A DNA stretch of 64,000 bases, taken from the NCBI GenBank assembly GCA_030549335.1, contig CM060198.1:48697353-48761352 (forward strand), given 5' to 3'. Shown in pieces: positions 44,201 to 56,260 of this stretch. This stretch comes from Pontederia crassipes. Taxonomy: Eukaryota > Streptophyta > Magnoliopsida > Commelinales > Pontederiaceae. The notes beneath the pieces are model-generated. The model saw only the letters and a program-made list of their open reading frames with translations, was not told the DNA's origin and searched no databases. How positions within the stretch are numbered: position 1 is the stretch's first letter; each line of letters starts with the position of its first letter. Made by a program: the position numbers and the translations under genes.

Positions 44201-45611
44201 GGGGCCTTCTTGGTATGAAACTGCCAACAATTCACTATCATAGTTGTGATGTAAACAACATGAGAGTTTATTGGAGTCTGCAAGTCTGTGACATTAGCAA
44301 AGAAGTATACAGGTGTCGACAATCTCAAGCTTCAGACTTAAAAAAATGCTGTAAACCACTCTTCTTCCCATTCGAGATCTCTGAAGCCAGTGAGCCAGGA
44401 GAATCTTTTGCAAAATTCACTAGGTAGGAAAGATCCTAAACAGGAGAAAGAGACATGTTGTAACTTAGACCACTTGATAAGATGCCAATTAATACAATCA
44501 TACTTTCCCATTGCATCTTGAATGTGTTCTGATAGTCATCAAACTGCTATGCTCAGTAGGTTTCCATCATAATTAAGAAAGAAGTATTGTTCTTCATAAT
44601 ATAAGATGAAAGATATCAGAAAAAATCTTAATTAGATTCGAAGTTTATTGCAATCTGAGGGCAATTTTCAGCTGATTAAATTATCCATCTGGATCATAGA
44701 ATAACGCTTCTAGCAAATTGTTTCGATAGAACCGCATTTTTGTCACCATTCCTGGCTCAGAATGTTCAAAATAGAAACTGCACCCGTGTGTGCTTTACGG
44801 CGAGGAACTGCTACTATTATAATCGGAATATAATGCTAAGATAACTTGGAGTACTATCCAGAGAGTAAACGGAAAAAAAAAAAAGCAAGACATAAAGCTC
44901 TTGTAGTTGACCACCTCTTTATCACCATTTTTTTGGCTGCCTAATGACAGCTTTTCATGCAACATGATCCTAGATCACTACACGAAGTCGAAACTCTTAA
45001 TTTCTAATATTAGGGATTCCAAGGTAGAAAATGCCTCCCTCTCCAATACCTTCTTCGCTGCCTCACGTGCATGGGATGTTCTTTGTGAATCAGATATCCA
45101 TCTTTGTGTTTCAGGTTAATGATTCGAGTGACCTTTTGTGAAATCTCTGTCAGTCCGTCATACTTCCTTGAAACAGAAGAATAACATATATCTACTGGCA
45201 TGATTAGCACTGAAATGATCGATCTATTTTGTGCTAAAAAAATTTGTTATCTTCTACAACCAAGCATCAACTGAGCAGAGCAGTTCAACCGGAAAAGAAT
45301 CTTAAGTTTTAGTTCATAAGATGATTCTTCATCGAGTTGCATTTTGAGGAAAACATAGAATCGAACATAGATATCTTTTGTTTATTTTAGATGGTCAAAC
45401 TGCCAAAAACAAGATTCTAGAAGATTCTTACATATCAAAACGCACAGTTCTAACTGGTAGGGTGCTCTCCATACAGATAGCATAGATTAATAAAAAGAGT
45501 CTGGTCCTTGCTACATAGAAAGCATGATTCTAGCTAAAAAAGGAAAAGCTTTGTTACAAACTTGTAGCTCTGACAAGTGGGCTTCTATGGGCGAGGAAAG
45601 TATGAGCAAAG
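41251..45611. other. Intergenic region, mostly unrecognised
   Basis: 41500-41880 is AT-rich. From 41896 (TGTTGGGAATATTGCACC) a stretch with AAGAAGAGAAAAGA and ACTCTCTTGATCTG looks like part of a retrotransposon LTR, but without a partner. 42420-45600 has ordinary base composition and only short open frames; the 98-codon frame at 43383-43679 (-) shows no known motif. No RNA gene recognised. Confidence 0.4.
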
Positions 45612-46815
45612 CTATGCTGGTTGGTACGGCCCTTTAATGTGCTGGTATTTGGAGCTCGTGAAGCCTGGCAGCATCTTGATCAACTCGTCGTCGTCAATCC
45701 TCCACAAGGACTCGGAACAGTCATGCCAAATCGGGAACGGCGTCGGAGGAGTAGACACCACATCGCAAGCCGCAGCTGCGTCGACGTCGTATGCGTCAAA
45801 GCTCAACTCGCTGCCGGAGTTCGAAGCCGCGAGCTCGTTCCATATCTGATCCATCAGACCTTCCTCGCTCGCTCCGAAGCCTACATCTAGAGAGCTGCTG
45901 CTGTTGCCGCCGCCGCCTCCTGTCGTGCTATCAGTTTCGTGCTTCAGATCTGCCCCAAGCTCTGCCGACGTCGTCGCAGGCTCGTTGGCAGGGGAGAAGA
46001 AATGGCTCGAGGAGGACGAGGACGAACAGGAGGAGGAGATGGGCGACGACGAGGACCGCAAGCTCCTCTTCCTCTCCTGCGCCTTCTTCCTCATGTGCGT
46101 CCTCCAGTAGTTCTTGATCTCGTTGTCTGTGCGCCCCGGAAGCCTCCGAGCAATCCGAGACCACCTGCAACGTTGATGCGCGGCGCATCAGTCATCACAA
46201 ACGAGCAACAAGTAAACATCTGAACATCAAATGAAGGCGAAGGGAAATATATGAACGTATGTATGGAACCTGTTGCCCCATTTTGCATGGAGTTCGAGCA
46301 CGAGGTGCTCTTCCTCGGGGGTCATGCGGCCGCGCTTGAGGCCCGGATGCAGGTAGTTGACCCAACGCAGCCGGCAGCTCTTCCCGGACCTCCTGAGACC
46401 TGCACGCAACGAATCCAAAAGCCATGCAAAGGAGGGGTGTTAACACTTCACTGTGTCCCTTTGGCACCACCCATGGCGCCGTCGACCATGTCCGTATTGT
46501 ATTGTATCCTTGGTTCATAGTTCATAGGGATAAATACAGATACATATATGCTACACGCCCTACTACGTACGTAATATATATGAGTTATGGCTACAACGAC
46601 GACGAGTATATATATAGTATGTGTATACATAGAGCTAGAAACGGCCAGGTAAAGCTTTTAGATCTTTTCCCCCGCCACCGCTTCAAACCTGACACCTTCG
46701 CTAACAAATCCCAACGACGTTCACCGAACAAGCGCACAAAGCATACCAGTTGGACGTCCTCCTGCTCCGTCCACGGCCCCCTTCGCACCTCCTCGTCCGG
46801 CATCGATAGCGCCAT
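45612..46815 (-). CDS. MYB59: R2R3-MYB transcription factor, MYB48/MYB59-type, 3 exons
   Basis: Exons on the minus strand: 46815-46689, 46399-46270, 46164-45612 (810 nt, 269 aa), with GT-AG introns of 289 and 105 bp in the standard R2R3 positions. R2 (residues 11-61) has W15, W35 and W55; R3 (about 64-112) has W87 and W106 with M68 in the first position. The stretches [40 protein letters not shown] and [14 protein letters not shown] are characteristic of the MYB48/59 clade, nuclear regulators of stress and nutrient responses. The tail is Ser-rich, then Gly- and acid-rich, likely activating. The start at 46815 directly precedes the R2 domain; an in-frame ATG at 46899 would add an unlikely 28-residue leader. 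Orthology to MYB59 versus MYB48 is not resolved. Confidence 0.93.
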
Positions 46816-47049
46816 GCTTGCAGTTTGCTTTCTTGCTGGGCTCTTGCGTTTCAGCTGGCGATCAAACAGACAGGAGAACAACTGCAGAGGTAGATCCAAA
46901 GGATATCAGGGCTTGTGGGTGTTCTTGTTCTGTTGTCTTCTTCGACTTTTCTTCTTTCTTCTTCTTCTTCTAGTGGCCAACACAAAGGCGTGCACTCAAA
47001 TCTCGCCTGGAACGGGATAATGGCTTTTGGCATGGCTGCTGCTCCCTCA

Positions 47050-47056
47050 TTTATAA
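47050..47056 (-). promoter_or_regulatory. MYB59: Candidate TATA box of the MYB gene
   Basis: Minus-strand TTATAAA (GGGGTTATAAATGAGG) lies about 235 bp before the ATG, leaving a 5' UTR of roughly 200 bp that has CT/GA-rich stretches. Confidence 0.55.
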
Positions 47057-47059
47057 CCC

Positions 47060-49423
47060 CCTAGAGGCCCCATGCATGTCCAGGTGATGTCATGTCTCAT
47101 TTCTGAACAGATTTGTGGCTTGATAAAACCAACCTATATTGGTGCACTGGTGTTTGTAATGGTTACATGTATCTATGTAGGTAGCTCACTAGGTTTTTGT
47201 TTGCTGATTTGTGAATTGCGGCAAGGGGGAATCTGATCATTGGCTCCAGGCTCTGTTGCACACCCTGGAGGGGACATGCAATTCATCATTTCGCCAGATT
47301 TCAATCTGCAGCTAGCACATAATTAAACTTGAGTTTGATTTCTTGTGCCATTTGGGAGCTCAAGATGATTCAACAATATACAAACTAACATCTAATATCT
47401 CAATTCTTGTTTGGCTAACAGAACCAGCTGATATCTCAATGCTCAGTGCCAAAGCCTCTGACTTCTTGCAACGCAAATCCATATGTGTGATGAGTCAGGG
47501 TTGACGACCACATAGTCGCCATGCATCTTTATTTTGATATGCAGGATCTCTTATCATCCTCCTGTAATTATCTGTACGTGAAACGCAAATGCCAAGAGCA
47601 TGTGAACGTCTTAGGTAATGCTTGATTCATTGAGGTGAACAGTGCTGTTGAAAGCGTGTAAGACAATGAATGATCTTAAATCCCATAAATAAGTAAATCG
47701 TTGCCGGTGTAATATATCCATTATCTAATTCTATTGAATTATATATTATATGATTATAATTAATTAATATATGTGTTGTTAGTATAGGTAATGTCGATAT
47801 AGTAAAAATTAGTTAAATTTAATTAAAGCACTAAAATATGATTAATAATCATATATAATGCTAAAGTATAGACTCGTATGGTTAAGTATGCATGTGGTTG
47901 TTAAACAATTGGATTAAGTCTCAAAGACCAATCAAATATCATCAAGTGGCATATGAATATATATATATATATGTATGTATAACAATATTTAATATAGAAA
48001 ATATGTGAATAAATTATATGAATTTTATTATCCTGATATATAGTAAATAATAATTAATTAAGGTTTATTATGAAAAATAGTGATTTTGAATTTCAAATTT
48101 TGATTAAGAATTTGAACTCATAATATGCAACCTGCTAGCGCCTCATGCTTGGGGTATTTTCTCAAGTGACCTTCTCTAGTCATAAAACTTTGGAAAAATT
48201 CGTGAAGTGACATCCTTCTCTCTAGAAAACACACAAAAATTTGCAGAGAACTCATTCTCTATAGTTCTGAGAAAATTCGACAAGGACAATTAGTCAAGGT
48301 GATAATTCTATCCTTGTGATATGATTCTTCTAGTGTACTGTGATAAGTGCTTGTGTTGATACCATGTCATAATAATATGATGAACATATATTATTCTTAT
48401 AGGAAGGCTAAGATAAGTAAAAAAAGAAGATTATTTATTGGCTTAAGGTGTAAGATTTTAGAGGGAGTAAGTTAAAGAATAAGTATGTAGGGTAGATCCA
48501 TGTGTTCTTATTGCATTCATTGTTTAAAAAATTTTACTCATGATACATGCATTTATGCATCATTGTGGATTCATAAGAAATGGTGAAGTGAATGCTTGTG
48601 CAAAAGTTATGCTATATTTTGTTTCATATGATAATTAAAAATTATTATATGAATGTAAAAGAATGTATAACAATTGAACTGTATGATATAGATATGAATA
48701 TGTTCTTATATGAGTTTGTAAAATATCACTATTACTTGTAATTGCATCATTATATGATTATTTCTACTAATACAATTATACATGACAGGATATGACATGA
48801 TACTATATGATATGATATGGCATGACATGACAAGATATGATAAAAAAGGACACGACATGTTATAAGATGACATGATATGATACTACGTAATATGGACATG
48901 TTTGGATCATGCATTTGAATTATATCTCACTATTATGCATTTGCATTACCCCTGTCGGACAACAGTTATCCTTGTATAAATGAAAAACTTGCAATGTCGG
49001 AAATATACTCTTGCATTGTTAAAAGATCATATAAGGCTGATAGTTTACCACTATATGGTTGAAAGACTTTATAGGATCGATAGATATTCGAAAAGAAATT
49101 TTAATTAACTATCATATTAACCAAATTGTGAAATCAGTGTGAGCCACTTTTAAATTCATATGGGCCGCATCGGGAATTCAACAACCTAACTTATAAGATC
49201 GACAGATATCGCAAAAGGAGATGCCTCTCCCCAATTAGCGATATGGCATGTACATACATCATTCTTTTTGCATACATCCATTTTAAATATCATGGCATAT
49301 ATTACATTGTGGATAGTGATATTTTATAATGATATGAGATGCTTTAATATAAATGATGTGGTAACAAAGTTTATATGATAATGATTAAATGTATGAACAA
49401 GAACAATAAGAATGAATATGATA
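47060..49423. other. AT-rich region upstream of the MYB gene
   Basis: No gene. 48780-48905 is a simple-sequence patch built of GACATGATAT-like units. 48950-49260 contains repeat-like blocks (GGATCGATAGATATTCG, AAGATCGACAGATATCG) that suggest old LTR-element debris. Confidence 0.4.
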
Positions 49424-51412
49424 TGTAATGCCCCAAATCGACCCCCGCCACGTGGCGAAGATCAACTCGGAGACGCTACGGCATGCTATGACTTTGACCA
49501 TCATGTTAACCATATCTCAGTCAAGAACTGAGACACGTCAGTGAAAAAATAATAAAATAAAAGGAGATAACATAAATATGCGGAATTCTAAAAGTGGCTA
49601 TATCATTTCAAAGAAATAAAATGATTTTTACATCATAATTCTAAAATGCGGAAGGTAAATGAAAACTAATAAGTCCTGTGGTTCATGTGTTGTCTTATCG
49701 TCAGAGCTTCGTCACCACATACCTACTCCACTTCGTCACTGACCTGGACCTATGAAAATCAGACACAGGGGAGGAGGTCCTCTTGTAAGCTTTACAGTCT
49801 AGTGGGGAACCACATGATATATAATGCATGACATGAATATAATAATCAGCGGTAAATAATCATGCTTAACTTGAACGTGAAAGATAACGTGTCAGTATCA
49901 TAGATCATAATAAGAATAAGATCATAGGATATCATGAATCATGAGAGTAACATGATGGTTAATAAACTTGAACTTATAGCATACTTGGAATCATGACAGT
50001 AACTTGACTTGACTTGAACATGTTTCTTGATCTTGGTTATTAATTAACAATCAGGGTAACTTTAGGTGCATTTAATTCTTAGGGTATGCCCAGCAAACGA
50101 TACGACCTTGTGCGGGTCAGTGGGTGATCAAACCATGATTAAAAGAGCTACCCTTATTTTGTTGCACTTGGCTTGGACTGGCAACCCATAATTAATCTTT
50201 CATCTGAACTTATTAATCATTTTTAACAACTTGTGGCTCTTTGTTCTTGATTCAATAGATACGATAGGATCAATGAGAAATAAATCAATAAGAGAGTAAA
50301 TCATGTAAATCAGTGAGGGATCTCTGTGGAGTCTAACAATAGGATCAATTATATATATAAGTAATATTTGGATAAAATGAAAATAATTAATAAATATAGT
50401 AAAAAGTTGTCTGGGAGAATCGGTCGACCGGTTCAAGGGAACGGTCGACCGATTGTCTGCAGGTCGATCGACCGGTCTGTCAAGATCGGTCGACCGGTAG
50501 GTCAGGTCGGATATTAAATAGGTCGGTCGATCCGTTCAGTTGAACGATCGACCTAACGGGGAAGGATCGGTCGACCGGTGACAGGAATCGATCGACCGGT
50601 CGACATGTGCAAAAATACGGCGGTAGGCAGGTTATCAATCGACCGGTTGCCGCAATGCTTGCGGATCGGTTGACCGGTCGACGTCCAGAAAATTATGAAA
50701 CTTTCAAATTTCATCGATTTCCAATGCAATCTCACCCTAACCTAATTCCTATCTCCTAGCAAATCAATCACACAACAACAGAACAATAAGAAGTGAATTA
50801 TGCATGCAATTCAATCAATCAAAGAATTCAAGGAATCAATCAATTAAAATGATAACTTGAACCCTAGTCTTGTTCTTTTTTTTTCATAACGATTAGGGCA
50901 TGAATTTGGGACAATTCAGAGGTCATGCAAGGTGATTTCGATTCACCCACCTTGGTTCGCGATTAATCCTTGCATTGGTTCGACGGAATCCTAACTATCA
51001 CGTCCCATGTTCCCTCCCTGTTCTCCCTCTCGACTGTCCTCTACAAAAATTTCAGCAAAGGGCATAAGGAGACCAGCACTCGACAGATGATAGGAGAGAA
51101 AGAAAGGTTTCTGCACCACTTGCAACTGGGACGAGAGAAGGAATCGGTCTTTGGCGTCCGGCAGACTGGCGGCGGTCCAAAAATCCAACAAGGTCTCGTG
51201 AGTTTTTTCCAAAGGAGAAAGAAGGTTTAACGAATTTTGTCTCATCTTATATAAGCCCCCCTCTCCTAAACAAATCTGATAAGATCAGATATTATTTTCC
51301 TTTCCTTTCAAATTGCACGTGGGATTTTGTTTCTATTTATCCTTTCGTGTTTTTCCCAATCGTTCATCGTAATTCTTTTTTTCTCTTTTTTTATCTTTTG
51401 CTGGTTGTTACA
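49424..51412 (-). repeat. 3' LTR of the Gypsy element (1,989 bp)
   Basis: It aligns along its whole length with 56261-58237, with scattered substitutions and small gaps. It contains a cluster of about ten GGTCGACCGG-like palindromes at 50421-50690. Confidence 0.95.
50421..50690. repeat. Cluster of GGTCGACCGG palindromes in the LTR
   Basis: Ten variants of ATCGGTCGACCGGT occur at irregular 20-40 bp spacing; the cluster is repeated in the other LTR at 57255-57505. Possible protein-binding array or methylation-rich region; function unknown. Confidence 0.8.
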
Positions 51413-51419
51413 TTCTTAC

Positions 51420-51686
51420 CCCCTTAGAGGGCTTACCGAAAAGATGAGAAAATTCTTGGCGCATTTCCGACTCGAGTTCCCATGTTGCATAGTCGCCTTG
51501 ATGGAAATGCCAAGCTACCCGGACCACAGGTACATCTTTATTTATCTGACGTTGCACCTTGCTATCCACTATATGTGTTAGATACTCAGCGAAGGTCAAG
51601 TCTAAGAATTCTTAACGTCATGCATCATCATCTCATAAAATTTCTAATGCTCTACTTTTTCCATATTGACGTGCTGGGTACTTAGG

Positions 51687-51726
<40 letters not shown>

Positions 51727-52412
51727 CTTTTTTTTTGTATCTTAATGTTTCATGTTACTACTGTTTGTTCATCCTTATACATCTGTGTATTTTCCAAATG
51801 AATCGCAACCCAGGCTTATGATTACATCCTTATACTTCTTTGTACTTTTCAAATGGATCGTAACCCAGACTTATAATATTCATCTAATACTTCTTATAAG
51901 ACCTATTCCTAAATGGACCGCAACACAGACTTACGTTATTCATCTAGTATTGCTCTCTTTGGGACTTTATCATTTGGTTTCTACATTTTTAGTTCCTCCA
52001 ACATTTCATACGCAGTCTCATGAAGCCTAGTGAGCATCACTTGTGTCTGAGTGTATGTGCAACCGAGTTCATTTTTACCAAAATGGTGCTTCATGGAGAA
52101 CTCAGAATCTTTCAAACTTCATGTCATCTTCATTGTCACTTATTAGCGTACTACTAAAAGAAAGCATACCTAAGACTCTTTAGATCGATGAACACTTCAA
52201 TCTTTTCTACATAATGTAGGCATAGTTTGAACATAATGTTCATGAGAACCTAAAGGTTTGAGGGGTGTTCTTAGTCCAATGACAACGCTCAATTTATAAT
52301 GATCATTCATTGCTGAGAAAATTATCTTCATTACATCTTCTTTAGCAACCCGAAACTGCTGGTGCTCACTCCATAGATCAATCTTGAGAACACCTAGCTT
52401 TAAATAGGTCAT
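51420..52412 (-). pseudogene. Gypsy pol remnants
   Basis: 51408-51599 reads VPVVRVAWHFHQGDYATWEL and EMRQEFSHLF, the conserved C-terminal end of Gypsy integrase polyproteins. 52197-52412 has KIDLWSEHQQFRVAKEDV and FSAMNDHYKLSV, a corroded form of the RT stretch normally reading DLRSGYHQ...EDI...F.T..GHYEF. The YVDD block and all gag features are unrecognisable. Confidence 0.7.
51686..51727. repeat. (AC)n(AT)n microsatellite
   Basis: About 12 AC units followed by about 9 AT units, within the Gypsy interior. Confidence 0.95.
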
Positions 52413-53464
52413 CTTTGCTTGGTAAAAGACACTTATGTCTTGATGATTATTTTATTTAACAACTTGTTAATAAATCTCTAGATTCATAGAGTCATCATTC
52501 TTCTTTACAAAAGAAGTGGACTCCGTCTCATAAACCCCTCGTCTTACGGTTATTAGATTTGTTTTTTTAGTTCATGTGTCATGGGGCCTTGAAAATCAAG
52601 GTCATTCTTGAAAGAAGGTCGATATGACACTCAACTTCTAACTATAACTTTTATATCTTTAAATACTGGCAACTATCTTCATCTTTTTGCATAATGCCTA
52701 TACCTCTTAGAAGGAAGAATCAAATAGGAATCCCATCGTAATCCTCCTAAGAAATTTCTAGACGATGTGAAGAATAGATTTTATCTTCAATCGTCATTAG
52801 TATCACTAGCATGGACTTTATGGTATGAAGTTATTTTCATAGGGTCGTCCTTATTGGGTAGCATATGTCGTGCAAGGATCAATAGGCTCACTAAGAACGT
52901 TTTCCATCATCGTAGATAATGGCATCATCATATGATTCGATAAAATTGATAATAGAATCATGTTAATTTAGATCAATCACTTTCACGATGACCTATGGTT
53001 TCTGTGACCCTACTCTAAACATCATCATAAAAAGAATACTTCTTTGATTGATGATCAGACCAATGATATAAAAGGGAATCACATATAAGATCAAGAATAG
53101 GTATTTGATCAAGTCATTGAATCAATACTTCATCATCTTAGTAGTATGGTTAATGTAAGTGTGATATGAAAAATATATGAAGTGGCCATATGAGGTATGC
53201 CAATTGTCACATCCTGAGATCGTCCTATATTCATATAGTACTTCGTCCTTAATCATCATGATTTTTTTGGGTCATTTAAGAAAGAATTCTAAGGATCTAA
53301 CATAATCAAATATCATGGGTTAAGAGTCATCATCATAATCATTTAGATTTTGAGTGGAAGCCATAACTTATTTGACTTACATAGATTTATTTCTTACAAT
53401 TATCAGATCATATAATTTCATAGGAGGCTAGTAGTTATATTTTATCACTACAAGTTCTTTCCTT

Positions 53465-54157
53465 GGTTGTGTTTGGCAGCAGAACTTTGTCCAGAACTAA
53501 GCAAAGTTCTGCCAAACACCCTTCACAACGAGAACATTCGAAAATCTCGTCACGTGACTTCTTTGTCGAACTTTATTGGAAAAGTTCTCGAAAAAAGTTC
53601 TCACCAATCGTGAGAACATTGCAGCCGACATAAACATTTTTCTCTCTCCTCCCTTTCCCTCGTCTCCGCCCCCATCTTCTCCGCTGCCGCCGCTCTGCTG
53701 CTGTCGCCGCTGCTCTGTTGCTGTCGCTGTCACCGTCGTTGTTGTCGCCGCTGTCGCTGTTGCCATCGCCGCTGCCATCACCGCCTCCGCTGCCGTTATC
53801 GCTATCGTTGTTGCCGTCGTCGCTGCCATCGCCGCCTCCGCTGCCGCCACCGCTATCCCTGTGGTCGTCGCCCCTATCACTGCTACCGATATCGTCGTCG
53901 TTGCTTTGCTATCGTTGCCGCCACTGCTGCTCTGCTGCCACTGTCGTCGCTGTCGCCACTGCTATCGCCGCCGCCGCCGCCATCATCGCTACTCTGATGC
54001 CGCTACCGTCGCCTGCCATGGACGCCCACTGAGTTCAGCTAGTCGAAGTTCTACTTGGATAAGAAAGTTGATCCAAACAACATATGAAAACTTTCCTTTC
54101 ACATCAGAACTTTTTTAGAACTTGAAAGAACTTTGGTTCTTCAATCCAAACACAGCC
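53465..54157. mobile_element. PIF/Harbinger-like MITE, 693 bp
   Basis: Ends GGTTGTGTTTGG and (reverse) GGCTGTGTTTGG with a 3-bp target duplication CTT (53462-53464, 54158-54160). Subterminal AGTTCT/AGAACT repeats occur on both sides. The middle is a GCC/GTC/GCT triplet-repeat tract. Superfamily is inferred from the 3-bp duplication and GG(C/T)TGTTTGG-type ends. Confidence 0.75.
53655..54010. repeat. GCC/GTT/GCT triplet-repeat tract
   Basis: Imperfect units such as GCCGCTGTCGCT produce poly-Ala, poly-Ser and poly-Thr frames on both strands (53497-53880 minus, 53576-54118 plus). This is low complexity, not a gene. Confidence 0.85.
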
Positions 54158-56260
54158 CTTGAGTATCTTGAAGCACTCTGAATTAATGTTAAGGTCGAAT
54201 GATATTTATGATGAGGGGTCGATCATATAGTACAATCTAGTTTTTAATGAACAAAATCATTTGTGCACATTCTCTAATATAAGTCATTAGTAAAACATCA
54301 TGAATGCAAGCGAATACATGGAATAAATTCAAACAATAAGACAGGAAAACAAAATAATCAACAAAACATAAGACAAGCAATTATTCTTCTTCTTTGTGCA
54401 TCATTTCTAGTCCTTTTCATTAATGATATCTTGTAGCACATGGGAGAGGGTCGGAATAACTTTAAAGTTGGAAAGGAGAATTAATCCATTTATAAGACTT
54501 ATGATCAAATCATAAGTCATCCACTTGATCACGATAAAATCTTGAACATTTTTCATCATATTGACGTAGAGGCATCTTAGAGAACATTTTATATATCATC
54601 TTACATCTTACATCTTATATGACATTTCATGTATCAACTGGTGACTTACTTAACCCATTATCTAAATATATACATGCTTTATTTTCCCTCGTGAACCATC
54701 AACTATGATTATATGATTAAATACCCTATATATTTGGACATTATTATAAAAAATTCTTAGTTTACTTCATAATCATCCTTCTCAGGCGCATAACTTGCTT
54801 CTCCCGAAATCTTGTAGGGGACTTATAAAATTCCTCAAACTTTACCTTAACCCTCCAATACTTTTTAAATTTTGTTTTCTCACTTGATGTTTTGATCTTT
54901 TAATACTGAATCGTTGGGAGCTCATATCCTCCTTAAGCATATCTCAGTTAAGAGACTTTAAATCTTTTCAAAATTTCTCACGTTCATTTAACCCTTTCAT
55001 GCATTGCTTATTCTTACTTAATTCTTTTATCAACTATGTTAGTCTATTTTGAATATATATATATTGCAATGATAGAGAATTCATTCTTAATAATGGTTAT
55101 AGAAAAATATACATCATATTAATAAAATTTCAAATCTACTCTATACTAAACTAAGTTAATTAAATCTGTTTATTTATGTATTTATCTTTATATATTTATA
55201 AGTATATTATGTTATATGTACATATGTGTGTGAGTATGCTAGATCTAAATGTTCGATTAACTCAGACAGTCACTTATTAAAAATTTCTCCTAACATTTAT
55301 TCAAGCCAATGTGACTTCTAAACCCTTTAAGCTTCTATATTTGTTCATCCATACTTTATACATGATTCTTGGACAGCTTGCTAATTCTTTAAACTCTTGT
55401 ACACGGATATTACATAACTTGAACATAATTAATAATTTGATTCTTATTTTTTCCACATAAGGTAGTCCAAATAAGAATTTCGTATAACTAGTTTAAATTT
55501 GCTTAGGACCTTTATCAACATAATATAGGAGGGTCAAATGAAGTCTAAGGCACAACGAGCATTATGAGTCCATACATATCAATATAAACATATCAGATAA
55601 TTTATTAAACCCCTATATTGGTAGACCCATGGAATCACATAAGTCATAACGATAAATCATAACTTAGACATACTTGGTTTCACTTCTACTATTTGAAATC
55701 ATCTCACACCTATGTGTTGTGTGGGTCGAATCCTTTAATTACTTTTATAATTCTCTCATTTCTTTCTTAAATCTAAATCTCTTTGCAACTATTATGCCTG
55801 CTCATTTTTCTCTTCATACTGCTGCAGTCAGCAGAAGAAGTCCGTGAATAGAGCGATCATGAAAGAGATGAAAAGCATAAATTATAAGAAACATAATCGT
55901 TTCTTATATTTTATTTTTTATATATCTGTAAGACTCATTCTTCATGTAGGTATAGTTATCCACATGTTTGTTACTTATTCTGTTCCAATTTGTTTGTAAC
56001 ATTTATGACCCTTTTTGTCTAATCACTAATAACATTTAAGTTGATTCCTACCATATAGAATAAACTCTTTACGAATCAACCTCTCATTTAAAATAAATAT
56101 CAATACATTACTAAAGAATAACTCAAAGTAAGAAAATCTTACTTGTACTTTGCGATGGAGAGTGTGGCGACTGCTCGGCGATAGCACATGAACTAATATC
56201 ATACTATTCAATACACTAGGACGTCAAGAGAGTCCTGACTTTAGGCTCTGATACCATAAA

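Larger units (their letters stand above)
52413..56243. other. Rest of the Gypsy interior
   Basis: Apart from the MITE, I see no conserved domain here. The DNA is AT-rich and full of stops in all frames, as expected for a long-dead gag-pol region. Confidence 0.5.

Noticed and set aside
50421-50690. CRISPR-like appearance of the regularly recurring palindromes
   Set aside because: Spacing is irregular, units are imperfect, and the cluster sits in plant LTRs; CRISPR arrays are not expected in a nuclear plant genome.
53497-54118. Poly-Ala/Ser/Thr frames on both strands
   Set aside because: Triplet-repeat artefact inside a MITE.
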